Part shown: positions 1 through 11,055 of the stretch, piece by piece
Layout: each line of letters begins with the position of its first letter
How positions within the stretch are numbered: the first letter of the stretch is position 1
Assembly (NCBI GenBank): GCA_043381765.1
Contig: JBHJMP010000962.1
Span: forward strand, 1-29,453
Origin: Collodictyon triciliatum
Lineage: Eukaryota; CRuMs
Direction: 5' to 3'
Length of the DNA stretch: 29,453 bases
Notes under the pieces: model-generated
Seen by the model: the letters and a program-made list of their open reading frames with translations, nothing else
Told to the model about the DNA's origin: nothing
Database searches by the model: none
Position numbers and translations under genes: made by a program

Positions 1-328
1 GACACAAAAGACACAAAAAGACACAAAAAGACACAAAAAGACACAAAAAGACACAAAAAGACACAAAAAGACACAAAAAGACACAAAAAGACACAAAAGA
101 CACAAAAGACACAAAAGACACAAAAGACACAAAAAGACACAAAAAGACACAAAAAGACACAAAAAGACACAAAAAGACACAAAAAGACACAAAAAGACAC
201 AAAAAGACACAAAAGACACAAAAGACACAGAAGACACAAAAGACACAAAAGACACAGAAGACACAAAAGACACAAAAGACACAAAAGACACAAAAGACAC
301 AAAAGACACAAAAGACACAAAAGACACA
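1..328. repeat. GACACAAAA(A) microsatellite array
   Basis: Tandem array of a 9-10 base unit, GACACAAAA with a variable fifth A. Ten-base units dominate two blocks and nine-base units the rest, with a few A-to-G variants (GACACAGAA) near the right end. The array touches the window's left edge, so its full length is unknown. It ends in GACACAGCACATG. No coding meaning is apparent. Confidence 0.97.
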
Positions 329-892
329 GCACATGAAGTAACTCTATAGAGCGATGGAGGCTTTTGCTCAATAATCCAGGCTTTTCCCTTGAATTGAATA
401 AAGGAAAGGAAGAAAAAAGAAAACACGATCCAGGCTTTTCGCCCTCGAAGGGCTCGTAATGCTGGCTTTCGGCTGCTTTTGATTTGGTTGCATTTGTGTG
501 GGCAGAAAACAGAAGAAAATGAGTGGTCGAATATACATTTTTGGTATGAACAACGGGCGAGAAGGAACCAGGCAGACCGCAACAGCAGGCGTTTAGATAT
601 GAGAAGACTGCCAAAGTTCCTCGACTTAAAAAGAAGCTTCTGAATGGTTCTCGATTTAAAGTTTATAGAATATTCGCATAATTTTAGTTTCTCAAAAGCG
701 AAAAGGAAAAAAAAAAAAAAAAGAAATAGCGGGCACTTCGCTTGCACGGGTGATACGTTCGGGAATGGGAGAGCAATATAAGCTGATAAAAATGCGGATT
801 TGATGTGATAATTTTACAATCTATGAATTTTTAGTTTATAATTCTCATGGTGGTGGCATTGAGTTCGGCATTCATGATTCAATATTAGTGTA
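329..892. other. Intergenic host DNA, no gene seen
   Basis: No convincing coding sequence on either strand. The region contains a poly-A run near 705-725 and otherwise unremarkable AT-rich sequence. A short minus-strand open frame at 368-553 has no recognisable domain and looks like chance. Confidence 0.6.
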
Positions 893-1852
893 AATCACAA
901 CGCCAGGCTCACTGCATTCCGCACACAAGATGCACAGCCAACCACAGCCGTCCTGAATAACAAAGGAAAATGGCGCTCACGAAGACCAATCTCATACGAC
1001 ATCCCGTCGCCATTCTTCTTCCGCCTCAAGAACGAACGCTCGTCTAACGGTGCGCAGTCTATGCAGTTCTTGGTGGCTATGGCCTACTCCAAACTCTTTC
1101 GATACATAATATCGCCGCCGACACCCTTCAAAAAGTCAAATCATCAACGATGGGGAGAAACACTGGGCATCACCCACACCCTGCTCACCGCGAGCTGGAG
1201 ACAAGCACGAACCCCGCAAGTCCTTCCAAATCACCGCTCTCTAATGCTTAATATCACCAATAGGGAGCTATGGATAGGCACACGCGCGGCAAAAGCTGGC
1301 AAAGTCTCCCAACAATACACACTACTTTGCAGCAACGGTGATGAATACATTGAGCACACATTTGTACAGTGTCCCTTCGCTCAAAACCTGCGCGAAACAG
1401 CCGGCGAGATTCTTCGACTGACACTCAAGACGATTGCGGCTGTTTGTTCAATCCAGGCGATATTTGGACCTCTACAATAGCTGCGTCCAGAGGCAAAAAC
1501 ATTCTGGGCAGTTACGCGAGGCCATTTGCTATGGACTGTGTGGATAGCACGTTCATACTCACGCAAAGCAAGACTCAACAACCAGCCACCCATTCCTGTT
1601 AACAGGCTGGATGACATCATACAAATCTCTTTCCTCAATAGCTTTCTTCGCCACCTGCACGTTCTCTACTACTCCGACCCTGTGAGAAGAGATATGTGGA
1701 AAGAAGCTGAGAAGGATATTCAACCTCGCCTTGTATCTCTCATGCAAGCACAAGACCCAGGCTACAGGCCAAACCGCAGGATGCAATTCCTGATTACGGA
1801 CTACTTCTCCGTCACCCGGCCAACAAATAGCGCCCATGCAAACGATGGCTAG
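893..1852 (+). mobile_element. Non-LTR (LINE-like) retrotransposon 3' fragment, copy 1
   Basis: A frame open from about 893 to 1480 encodes the end of what looks like a LINE reverse-transcriptase polyprotein. It includes a stretch resembling the zf-RVT zinc-binding tail (LLCSNGDEYIEHTFVQCPF, with the Cys, Glu-x2-His and Cys spacing), preceded by RELWIGTRAAKAGK. The first Cys of the usual CxxC pair is missing. Coding sense then shifts frame and continues at 1526-1852 (HLLWTVWIARSYSRKARLN, then a His/Leu-rich segment). The element is therefore 5'-truncated and frameshifted, with no reverse transcriptase palm domain in the window. Bases 1373-1801 are repeated at 10426-10857 with high identity, which supports a dispersed repeat. 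No clear poly-A tail or target duplication was found. Family assignment is moderate. Confidence 0.65.
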
Positions 1853-2020
1853 CGAACTAAAGCCAAAAACTCCATCTTAAAATAATTGAGCAGAATAAAA
1901 GATGATCGACAGCATCCGAGAGATGTTCATGTTCTGGTTATTTTTATTCTGTGATATCTTTCCACCTTGGATGGCATTTCCGGCAGCCAAGTATGCATGT
2001 AAGGCAACTTATCCTTTCCA

Positions 2021-5000
2021 TTACTTGTATGTGATGAGATAGGTTGGGTACGCTCGGTTGTTGTCGTAGACTAAAATAGAATTTTTTTTTAAGAGTGCAG
2101 TACATACACGGACGAATTACAATTTTAGAATAAAGTATCCAGTATTTACCTATAAAGATTGGTGTATTGCATGTATTCCCCGAGACAGAATTATATCTCA
2201 TAGCTTCGCCTTTTTTTAGTGGTGGCAACATTAAGGAGCTATCATTAGGATTTATCTCAATTGAGTCACCCACAATGACATCTGCAAGAAACATTTGCGA
2301 GAGACCATTTCCAGCGTTGAACTTGTATCCATCAGAATATGAGGCTTTTGTAGAAAAATAAGTGCCTCGACCTATTGAATATCAATTGGTGCATACTGTT
2401 AGGGCCAATTAAATTTATTAAAAACATTTATTTTATCATCATCATTTTGATTTAAAAGGAATTACCCCACATTCCAGTCGTGCAAAACTGCATTTTGAAT
2501 CCGTCTCCATTTGCATCATCGTAAATGAGATTCGGATTAGTCGACCTTGTCCCATGGAACAACTGGATTACTCTAGCCTCCTTTCCAAGAAGCTCTGATA
2601 TCGATCTTTTACTAAAACAGTATCTATCCCATATCATTTTGTTTTGTACTCGCTCAATACGAATTATTCTCTCTTTTTGGACTGTAGCATCAAAGAGGCC
2701 ACTCACTGAATCCCATTCTACAGAACCTTTAGGTATCTCATATATTTGGAAATTTCTTTGTTGACCTTTTTCCCAGTATTCTGGGTATCCAGCAAACTTT
2801 CTGTTATCCTCGTCAATTATCTTGAACACTTGCTCCATAAGCTCGATTTTTGCTTGATCAGACCTGATCTTCGAGCCGTAGATAATCACTATTGGGTTCT
2901 GTTCAGTATTCAAGTTTTTTACGATGTTGATTTTGACCAGATAATTCCTTTCAATTGATTCTATGGTTGACTTCAGCTTTTCATCTATTCGTATGCTGGA
3001 AATCCTTAGGTCAAATTGAGTCTCTGTCTCTATTTTACTTATTTCTCTCTCTACTTTTTGTACCGCACCAACGATATGCTCTTGAAGGTGAGATATTCTA
3101 ACGCAATAAGATTCTTGGATAGATTGGTCTAACTTTACTTCAGGGACGTATTTTCTAGATGTGGACATGTCTTCCGAAGCTCCCTGTTGACTTTGTACCT
3201 TAGATGAAATGGGTGGTACAAATTTTTCACACTTAATTTTTCTGATGAAATTAGATCCTTTATTTCTTTGTTCCATAGCTTCAAAATCAATATCATACAT
3301 ATTTGAATTTGGTGAATCTGTCACAGCAACACAAATCGTCCCTCTTTTAACATTCATCTTTTTCAACTGATCTATGGCGTTGTTAGAGTCTTCATCATAT
3401 TTTTTAAAATCTCCATCATCTGCTTTCCAGAACCACTGATAATCGGGGTATTGATGACTTACAACGTCCGGAGTGGGTGATTTTAGCCATTTTTCAATAT
3501 TGAGAGACGAGAATGATTCATCAATTTTTTTGCAAAGGCATTCAATGACATCCCACTCAATATCAACAAACCGAATCAAATGAAATGGTGGAGGAGATTT
3601 TGAATGAACATATGGCTTGATTGTTTCGATAAAGGCATCCAAAACCATAGCAGGTGAGTTCATGAATGTTTTAGCACCCAGCCCAGGAATGGCGAGGTTC
3701 CTTATACTGTTTCTATTAGCCTCCTCAAAAACTTTTTGAAATGTTAGATTGAGAGAATCCCTTGCGGTTTGTGAATTTGTCGATGTATGGAGCACAGGTG
3801 GTACTGTGCATATAACAAATTTGCTTGGAGTCTCACTCCATTGAAACGCTTTAGAATTATGTGCGCTAATTGGTCCAAAGGTTGACACATGTTCTAAGCA
3901 TTGAGTTCTAAAATTTGGACCAAATTTAAGAGCAATATCATTCGCTACCCCACCGGTATGGATCAGTTGCCCATTTGTGGCAGATACAATCGCATCGACG
4001 TCATCATCTCTCGTGATATTTCCGTGTCTCACTTGTATCACCAGGCCATTATCACAATTAATTTGACAAACTAATCCGCCAATCTGCTTTTTTTCGGTTT
4101 CAAGCTCTTCTTTTTGGAGAATGTCGATATCGATATCACTAATCGTTCTTCTAATTCTGGACCATTCTACACTTTTCAGGCAACCAAGTTGGTGAAGATA
4201 TATGTAGATATTACGTGAGATTATCCTCTGTTCAATAGTTTTTACGAATTCAGATATTTTGGATTTTGTTCTCTCTACGCTTCCCCGATTACCTTTGATA
4301 ATAATTTTTACAGCTTTTGCAGCTGAATCATTAGAATTATCCTTCGATATTACCAAACGACTTCCTTTTTCGCAATTTTTTTCTATGCCAGACCTTGTGG
4401 GTGCATGAAAGTAAATAAGTCTACACAGAGCATGTCCTCTAAAAATCAGAATTTCCTCTACAAACCTGGCCTCTCTTTGTGGATTAACCAATTTTTGAAT
4501 TTCCTCTTTCACTTCTTCCTTAATTGTTTCATCCAGTATGTATGTAAACAATATGTATTCCTTTTCTCCACCCTTGGTATTCGTCATTGTCTTTGTCTCG
4601 CCGTCCCCTTTTGTCATTATTTTCGATATAGAAAAGGTATGAAATCGCCTTACCACTTTGTTGCTCTGGTCTCCATCAGAATAGTAAAAAGAATTCTTAG
4701 CTTTTTTGCCCACTATAGCATCTTCCAAAACAATAGGTTTTATTGATTCAATAAATGAATCAAGTTCATTGAAATCGTCTTCATAACCAATCAAAGTAAT
4801 ATCAAACGATCGGATTTGGCCAGTATGACCACTGAAGTTTGGCATTCGGTAAACACAGGCATGTGTCGCTAGATACCTTTGAAGTATGTAAAAATGGTAA
4901 ATATCCCAATTTTGTCCAATCTTTTTACTTCCATGTTTAATTCTTGATAAAATATCTCCTTCTTCAAGTGACCAATTAATCTCTTTGTCAAACGGAACCA

Positions 5001-6624
5001 AAATTATCAGGATGATCTTTCCTGATTCTCTTGTAAACGCGTAGCCAGCAGAGTTCCTATCGCACAGTTCTTTCAAACATGTCCTCCCCTTTTCATACAG
5101 AAAGGTAAGCTTTTCTCTGATGTGGGTATAGCCAGAAGAGCCAGGTTCGTCCTTCTCTATAACGCGCTTAACTACTGGAGTTGCCAGTTCAATCTTCAAT
5201 TTGCCTTTAGAAGGTTCATAAACAGTTTCATTACCCAATTCTTGAAATTCTTGAGAAATATAATAATCAAGCGGTTGGCAATCGATATCATAAGTAGCCA
5301 AGTCTTTGGAAATTCTTTGTATTTGCTCTAAGACCTTTTGCATGAAATTTGAAGGACAGGCCAATTGGATTTTGAAATTAGTAATGTCAGGTGTAGGAAT
5401 GCTTTCAAGTACAAAAGAAAACATGGCATTCTTTCTAATTCCCTTCAGTTGGGATCTTAGGGCTCTTTCCTGTTCTTGCAGTGTTGTTGAGCTGGTGGGG
5501 ATTTTAATGTTCACCTCTTTGAACTCTAGAGTTTTGATAAAAGAGATGCACAATTGAATACCCGCTTTTTTCCCTCGAATCACGTATTCTTTTCTATCCA
5601 AATCATAAGATAAGGCCACTTTAAATTTATTTTGCAGAGCTTCTCGATAAAATTTGGTCCATTGGAGCCAAAAATCATTACTTTCTACAGGAAGTTTCTC
5701 AACGGTTTGTATTGTGGACCTTTCTTTTTCCTTCTTAGTGATGTATTCCATAGCCTGGGCTACTGTTGCAGAATTGAGCCCTACCAGACGCTTATTGTTG
5801 TAGTCTACGCTAAATCTTGTACGTATGTGTTCAACTGTTGCATTAGGGATAGCGAATGACAGGTCTTCGGTGTGTGCGTAAAAGGATTTATATTCTGGAC
5901 TATCGAAGAAAACCACCAAATCCTCAAATGGGCCTATAAATGTCAACATGGCTGGTATTTTCTGAACAACTATATATATTTTATACTTTTTCCCTAATGT
6001 CCTTATGCTACTTTCTAAACTTTCAAAAAATGGTGCCTCAAGAAATTCCGTCACACCAAAGCTGGCCAGATATTGATCGGTCGACAAGGAGCCCACTGTG
6101 GCATAACAACTTGAAGCCTGCGTTTCATCTTCAAAGATTAAAGGAGACGCAACGCTGATTTTTTTGAGGAGGTAGTTCTCTATAATTCTCGATGAGCATG
6201 TCAAAATGAAAAATCCAAATGTCTCGAAGCTTCTGATATTCCCTATCTCGATTGGGTCATGCTCTTTCAAAGCACAATCAGAAAATGATGAAAGGATGGA
6301 ATCCCACGACTTTGAGCCCCTTTCTTGAATCACAATCACAACCTCAAGCATTATTGGGGGCAATACATGTATTGGCTCTTTTGGCTCTAGGATTTTCAGC
6401 TTTTGTCCTTTGATTTTAACCATGACATGCCCCTTTTTGTTGGTGTTACGAAGTTTGAATCTCAAATATTCTTGACGGCACACATACTCTGATGCATACG
6501 TGACAAAAATAGTCTTTTTTGGCTCTGTTGGGATATCTGACACAGCAACACTTCTGGGGAAATGATCGGAGACGTCCTTCTTGATGAACTTTGCCACCTC
6601 AATGCTATTTGCGAAGTGAAGCAT
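2021..6624 (-). CDS. PARP14-like mono-ADP-ribosyltransferase with KH, macro and WWE domains (3 visible exons)
   Basis: Proposed exons are 2466-6624, 2150-2371 and 2021-2070, giving about 1,476 residues. Both introns (2372-2465 and 2071-2149) start GT and end AG, and joining them keeps the frame through the PARP fold. Order: a long N-terminal region probably of RRM/KH type; a KH-like segment near residue 770-800; a macro domain near 850-1040 (HGNITRDDDVDAIVSATNG, GGVA, IPGLGAKTF); a WWE domain near 1060-1085 (YQWFWKADDGDFKKY); then the PARP catalytic domain. Catalytic His is in LFHGTR, Tyr in GTYFST, and the third triad position is Ile (PIFIVYD) rather than the Glu of poly-ADP-ribosylating enzymes. 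H-Y-I is known from mono-ADP-ribosyltransferases such as PARP10. The first ATG of the long frame is at 6624, but the frame is open further upstream without an ATG, so an extra 5' exon is likely. One candidate lies at about 6850-6895. Confidence 0.85.
2071..2149 (-). other. Intron 2 (visible) of the PARP-like gene
   Basis: 79 bases. Donor TATAG/GTAAAT and acceptor TATTTTAG/TCTACG on the minus strand. Splicing brings in the last 16 codons of the PARP fold, ending in RAYPTYLITYK and a TAA stop at 2021-2023, which matches the family's usual C-terminus. Confidence 0.85.
2372..2465 (-). other. Intron 1 (visible) of the PARP-like gene
   Basis: 94 bases. On the minus strand the exon ends TGTGGG, the intron begins GTAATT and ends TTCAATAG, and the next exon begins GTCGAGGC. 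Splicing restores the conserved Gly-x-Gly-Thr-Tyr-Phe loop that carries the catalytic Tyr. Reading through the intron instead gives a stop within three codons. Confidence 0.85.
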
Positions 6625-6719
6625 GTGCGTCAAAGACTCCTTTTGTTTTTCTTTACCTTGCGCTTCAGAATTATAAGGTGACTTTGTATTCGGACTCTAA
6701 TATAAAGGGAAAATATAGT

Positions 6720-8090
6720 AAATTCAAACTTAAAATCCAGATAAAATGCAACCTCTTGTAAACCTTTCCTTCTTTAGTACACATAATTGCGAAAAGAAAG
6801 GTTATTAGAGAGATATTAAAGTAAAAGCAAAGAAAATCTGCAAAATGGTACATTTCCAGCCGATCTTGTGCGAGCTTCGCTTGCGCCTTTTCCATTGGGA
6901 CTGGACATGCGTTATCTTTGAAGCCTAAAAGTTACAGAAAACTGCCCCTTGTTAGTGTTTTTCTACAAGAAATGATATTGCAACACTAAGATGCAACCTG
7001 ACTAATCGCACATCGCTTAGAAGTTATCTTTGAGTAAGAAGGAAGAGTGAAGTTAATTATATGATATGTAATTTTTCGCTAATAAAATTCGAAGCTTCTA
7101 TAAACGAACCACTGATCATTACGTCGAACCTCCTTGTACGTATTCAACACCGATGAAAGTATAAGAGAAGCGAAACGTAATGAAAGAATAAGCAAAAGAA
7201 AATAGGGGAAAAGTAATTGGTTGTAAATGAAGGAAGTAGTATCGGTACAGACGAGGCCCTGTTTTTGTTATGCCTTTGTTAACTCGTGTTTAGGTTTACT
7301 ATGCGCTTCCTAGGCCATGAGTGGAGTGTTTCATAATGGCTCTTTGTCGTGGATAATATATATACCTGAGATAAGAGTATTAAGTCGGAGTTTGTGCAAA
7401 ATCTAGATTATGAGATGACAGCCATCGATAATCGAGTCGGAGTTTGTGCAAAAGCTAGGTTATGAGATGACAGCCATCGATAATCCAGTCGGAGTTTGTG
7501 CAAAAGCTAGGTTATGAGATGACAGCCATCGATAATCCAGTCAGAGTTTGTGCAAAAGCTAGTGCACGAGATGAAAGCCAACTCTTATATATGCAGTGCA
7601 AGGCACAGATAATTTCTATTTTGATAGATTTTGAGGGTTTTATTTGATTAAATCAGTCATTTATACAAAGATAATGAATCATTTTTTTACAATCGACAGA
7701 TTACTGAGAGGAAACAAAGCCGAGGAAACCGCCTTCGCCTCTAGGACAAAAATGAGCTGTGGACAAGACAGTGGAAAACCTCGAATTGTGTGGTTGGAGT
7801 TTTTGTGTTTTGGGTGAAATAGAAAGAGAAAAAGAAGAAAAGATAGAAAGGAGAGAAAGTATTCTCACGTGCAGACTATTCTACCCGAAGTGATTCAGCT
7901 CCAACGCGATTTCAGGTTGTATTCGAGACTGACAGAAGAGCGGATAAAGTTGTCGGGTCGATGAAAGTATGCACATGGCAGTTACTTCTCAAATCGATTC
8001 CGGTTAGTCCATTCAGCTTTCTATCTCAGACAAGATTTACATCCTATTTCATTCCACAGGATGAGTCTTTTGAGGGGACAACGGGTCACT
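6720..8090. other. Intergenic host region between the PARP-like gene and the PIP-box gene
   Basis: No complete gene seen. A short minus-strand segment at about 6850-6895 (MEKAQAKLAQDRLE) could be a 5' exon of the PARP-like gene. A GT donor follows it and an AG near 6700 would restore the frame, but this is unproven. The 52-bp tandem repeat lies at 7384-7582. The remainder is AT-rich with no recognisable domain. Confidence 0.5.
7384..7582. repeat. 52-bp tandem repeat, about four copies
   Basis: Units begin at 7384, 7436, 7488 and 7540 with GTCGGAGTTTGTGCAAAA (GTCAGAG in the last). The period is exactly 52 bases. Units two and three are almost identical, unit one differs at a few positions, and unit four decays after GAGATGAAAGCC. 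Each complete unit carries GATGACAGCCATCGATAAT. The array is intergenic. Confidence 0.93.
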
Positions 8091-9338
8091 TTACTTGCGT
8101 TTCTTGCTGGGCGACTCAGACAAAAAGCGATGCATCGTTGTTTGTCTGGAATTATCGGAAGTGGCGCTTGACCGTCCCCTGGTTTCGGGACCATGCGTAG
8201 CCGGCAGTGGACTTTGCTTAACCGGAGTATGGATACGCGTTTGTGGTTTNNNNNNNNNNNNNNNNNNNNNNNNNNNNNNNNNNNNNNNNNNNNNNNNNNN
8301 NNNNNNNNNNNNNNNNNNNNNNNNNNNNNNNNNNNNNNNNNNNNNNNNNNNNNNNNNNNNNNNNNNNNNNNNNNNNNNNNNNNNNNNNNNNNNNNNNNNN
8401 NNNNNNNNNNNNNNNNNNNNNNNNNNNNNNNNNNNNNNNNNNNNNNNNNNNNNNNNNNNNNNNNNNNNNNNNNNNNNNNNNNNNNNNNNNNNNNNNNNNN
8501 NNNNNNNNNNNNNNNNNNNNNNNNNNNNNNNNNNNNNNNNNNNNNNNNNNNNNNNNNNNNNNNNNNNNNNNNNNNNNNNNNNNNNNNNNNNNNNNNNNNN
8601 NNNNNNNNNNNNNNNNNNNNNNNNNNNNNNNNNNNNNNNNNNNNNNNNNNNNNNNNNNNNNNNNNNNNNNNNNNNNNNNNNNNNNNNNNNNNNNNNNNNN
8701 NNNNNNNNNNNNNNNNNNNNNNNNNNNNNNNNNNNNNNNNNNNNNNNNNNNNNNNNNNNNNNNNNNNNNNNNNNNNNNNNNNNNNNNNNNNNNNNNNNNN
8801 NNNNNNNNNNNNNNNNNNNNNNNNNNNNNNNNNNNNNNNNNNNNNNNNNNNNNNNNNNNNNNNNNNNNNNNNNNNNNNNNNNNNNNNNNNNNNNNNNNNN
8901 NNNNNNNNNNNNNNNNNNNNNNNNNNNNNNNNNNNNNNNNNNNNNNNNNNNNNNNNNNNNNNNNNNNNNNNNNNNNNNNNNNNNNNNNNNNNNNNNNNNN
9001 NNNNNNNNNNNNNNNNNNNNNNNNNTTCGGGCGTTTTCTGCAGTGCGGAAGGCGATCAGGCAAAGGCCTTCGCTGTCCGGTAAGCGCAATTGGATGGACT
9101 CTTCCCAAAGTTTGTTCGCTTTCAAGAAGGAGGCGAGCGCATCTGTGAGTCTGCGAGCCTTGTTCTTGTTGTAAACGACTTGTTCGATATCTTTCAAAAA
9201 TACTTTCGCTCAGACAGACTTGCAGGCGGCTTCCTTGCACGGGTCTTCCTAGACTTACGTGCAACTCGGGGTTTTTCCGCGCCAGCGTTGGAACCAGAAG
9301 AGCTGGCTGCAACTTGCGAAGCCTTCGATAGGTTGCGT
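8091..9338 (-). CDS. Unrecognised protein with PIP-box-like C-terminus, interrupted by an assembly gap
   Basis: Coherent coding sequence exists on both sides of the gap. The right part (9026 to about 9195) encodes KDIEQVVYNKNKARRL followed by a helical segment. The left part (8091-8249) ends with QTTMHRFLSESPSKKRK and TAA. QTTMHRFL resembles a PCNA-interacting (PIP) box, and the Lys/Arg tail a nuclear signal, so a nuclear replication or repair protein is a reasonable inference, not a family call. Further upstream, a basic Ala/Ser-rich stretch (about 9196-9338, including RKSRKTRARKPPASLSERK) lies in another frame and runs into a stop at a run of five T's near 9192-9196. One base there would join the two, so a sequencing error, frameshift or unseen intron are all possible. 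No start codon was found and the true 5' end is unknown. Confidence 0.5.
8250..9025. other. Assembly gap (run of N)
   Basis: 776 consecutive N's lie inside the PIP-box gene. The flanking frames appear continuous across the gap, but the gap length may be an estimate, so that agreement carries no weight. Any translation across it is meaningless. Confidence 1.
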
Positions 9339-9339
9339 T

Positions 9340-10425
9340 ATTTAAACAAAACAATTGGTCACAGCTTGTGTTTTCCTGCAAGTGCGGAAAGTTGTGTTAT
9401 TCGATTGAGTTTGTCTCTGCTGCCACTCATATCATGTATCCTGGAAAGTTGTTAGCACCGACGACTATATGTGTACCCAATCACAGCTTCAGGAAAGACG
9501 TATCAAACAGAATCAAATGCGTATTTTAAAATATGCTCATATACGATGATTTCGGTGCATCTTGCAATTTTCACAAAAAAGGATTGGTTGTGATTACAGC
9601 TGTTTCCTGATTCGTCGCCTACATGCGGATAATATAGTAATATATCAAATATTCTCCAACTGTAGCTCGATGGAGGTATGAGTCACTCAAATTCCATGTA
9701 TGATATGCTGTTGTATATTCTCTATGATGCAGCATCCTGGGCTGTATATCCTTTGTTCTCTTTTCATTAACCGAAAACATGTGATTCCAAAATGACACTT
9801 TGTGTCTGCCAGTTCTAAGCTCTGGTATATAAGCGATTTCTGTTTGTCTGTGGTTCTGACACCGTTTTATCGGGGTGATAATGGCAAGCCTGCGATTTAG
9901 GACAAGCCACAGCAAACAAAGACAACATACAGAGATTCGTCAGCACACTGACTGGCAGAAGCATCACACTCGAAGTGGAGCGTTTCGATACCATTGAGAA
10001 CATCTAGGCCGAGATACAAGACAAATAATTCCCGCCGGAGTAGCAGCGCCTGATTTTTGCAGGGAAGCAGCTAGAGGAGGGCCGCACAACATCTGACTAC
10101 AACAATCAGAACGAGTTGACTTTATATTCCGTTCTTCGCTTACGAGACAAAGTATAAATAGACTTGCATTCCCTCCCTGGTTTCTTTTTCTCGCTCGCCC
10201 TCTTTCAATTGCACCTCTACTAAGCTTTGTTTTCTCTTCACTTTTTTCTTTCTCGGTCTCGCTGTCATGAAATAAAAGAAAAAAGAAAAAGAAAAAGAAA
10301 AAGAGAAAAGAAAAAGAAACAGGAAAAGGAAAAAAGAAAAAAAGAAAAAAGGAAAAAGGAAAAAAGAAAAAAGGCCTCGAGGTTTGGCTTCTTGAGTTTG
10401 ACGAGTAAGTTCAGACTCTACTTTC
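9340..10425. other. Intergenic host region, no gene seen
   Basis: No convincing coding sequence. The region contains a pyrimidine-rich stretch at about 10178-10262 followed by the A/G tract at 10275-10375, which leads into the second retrotransposon fragment. Confidence 0.55.
10275..10375. repeat. Purine-only low-complexity tract
   Basis: About 100 bases almost entirely A and G on the plus strand, built from AAAAAG and GGAAAA units. An open frame through it encodes only Lys/Arg/Glu and is not considered a gene. It lies directly upstream of the 5'-truncated retrotransposon copy. Confidence 0.9.
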
Positions 10426-10857
10426 CCCTTCGCTCAAAACCTGCGCGAAACAGCCGGTGAGATTCTTCGACTGACACCCAAGACGGCTGCGGCTGTTGGC
10501 CCAACCAGGCGATATTTGGGCCTCTGCAACAGCTGCATCCAGAGGCGAAAAAACATTCTGGGCGGTGATGCGAGGCCATTTGCTATGGACTATGTGGATA
10601 GCACGCATATACTCACGCAAAGCAAGACTCAACAACCAGCCACCCATTCCTGATAACAGGCTGAATGACATCATACAAATCTCTTTCCTCAATAGCTTTC
10701 TTCGCCACCTGCACGTTCTCTACTACTCAGACCGTGTGAGAAGAGACATATGGAAAGAGGCTGAGAAAGATATTCAACCTCGCCCTGTATCTCTCATTCA
10801 AGCACAAGACCCAGGCTACAGGCCAAACCGCAGGATGCAATTCCTGATTACCGACTA
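10426..10857 (+). mobile_element. Non-LTR retrotransposon 3' fragment, copy 2
   Basis: Starts at CCCTTCGCTCAAAACC and ends at CTGATTACCGACTA, matching 1373-1801 with scattered substitutions and small indels. The copy is heavily 5'-truncated, as is typical of incomplete target-primed reverse transcription. Its last coding stretch (10496-10858) is a single open frame where copy 1 is frameshifted, so its 3' end is the better-preserved one. Similarity to copy 1 stops abruptly after GACTA in both. Confidence 0.75.
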
Positions 10858-11055
10858 ATATAATGACCTGGCTACCACATACTTCTCACAGTCAATCATC
10901 AACCAAACAAGTAGAGTAATAAGGTTATATATCTAGGATTATCGGTAAATCATCGAGAACAAAAAAGGAGCACAAAATGTTTACAGACAAGATTCATTTG
11001 AAGTGGTATTCATCGTTGCAACGAGTCCTTTGTTAATGTGGCGTGTTTGATAGAA

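Noticed and set aside
2525-6158. Plus-strand open frames inside the PARP-like gene
   Set aside because: They lie antisense to a long, domain-bearing gene and show no domains.
6624-6633. TTG start for the PARP-like gene
   Set aside because: A TTG start is unlikely for a nuclear gene. The frame is open further upstream without an ATG, so a spliced 5' exon is more likely.
7384-7582. CRISPR-like array
   Set aside because: The units are contiguous 52-base tandem copies without unique spacers, and the DNA is eukaryotic.
8095-9381. Long open frames across the N gap on both strands
   Set aside because: Most of their length is N. Only the minus-strand frame that ends at 8091 has coherent residues on both sides.
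10227-10460. Lys/Arg-rich plus-strand ORF
   Set aside because: Produced by the purine-only tract and the start of the retrotransposon fragment.
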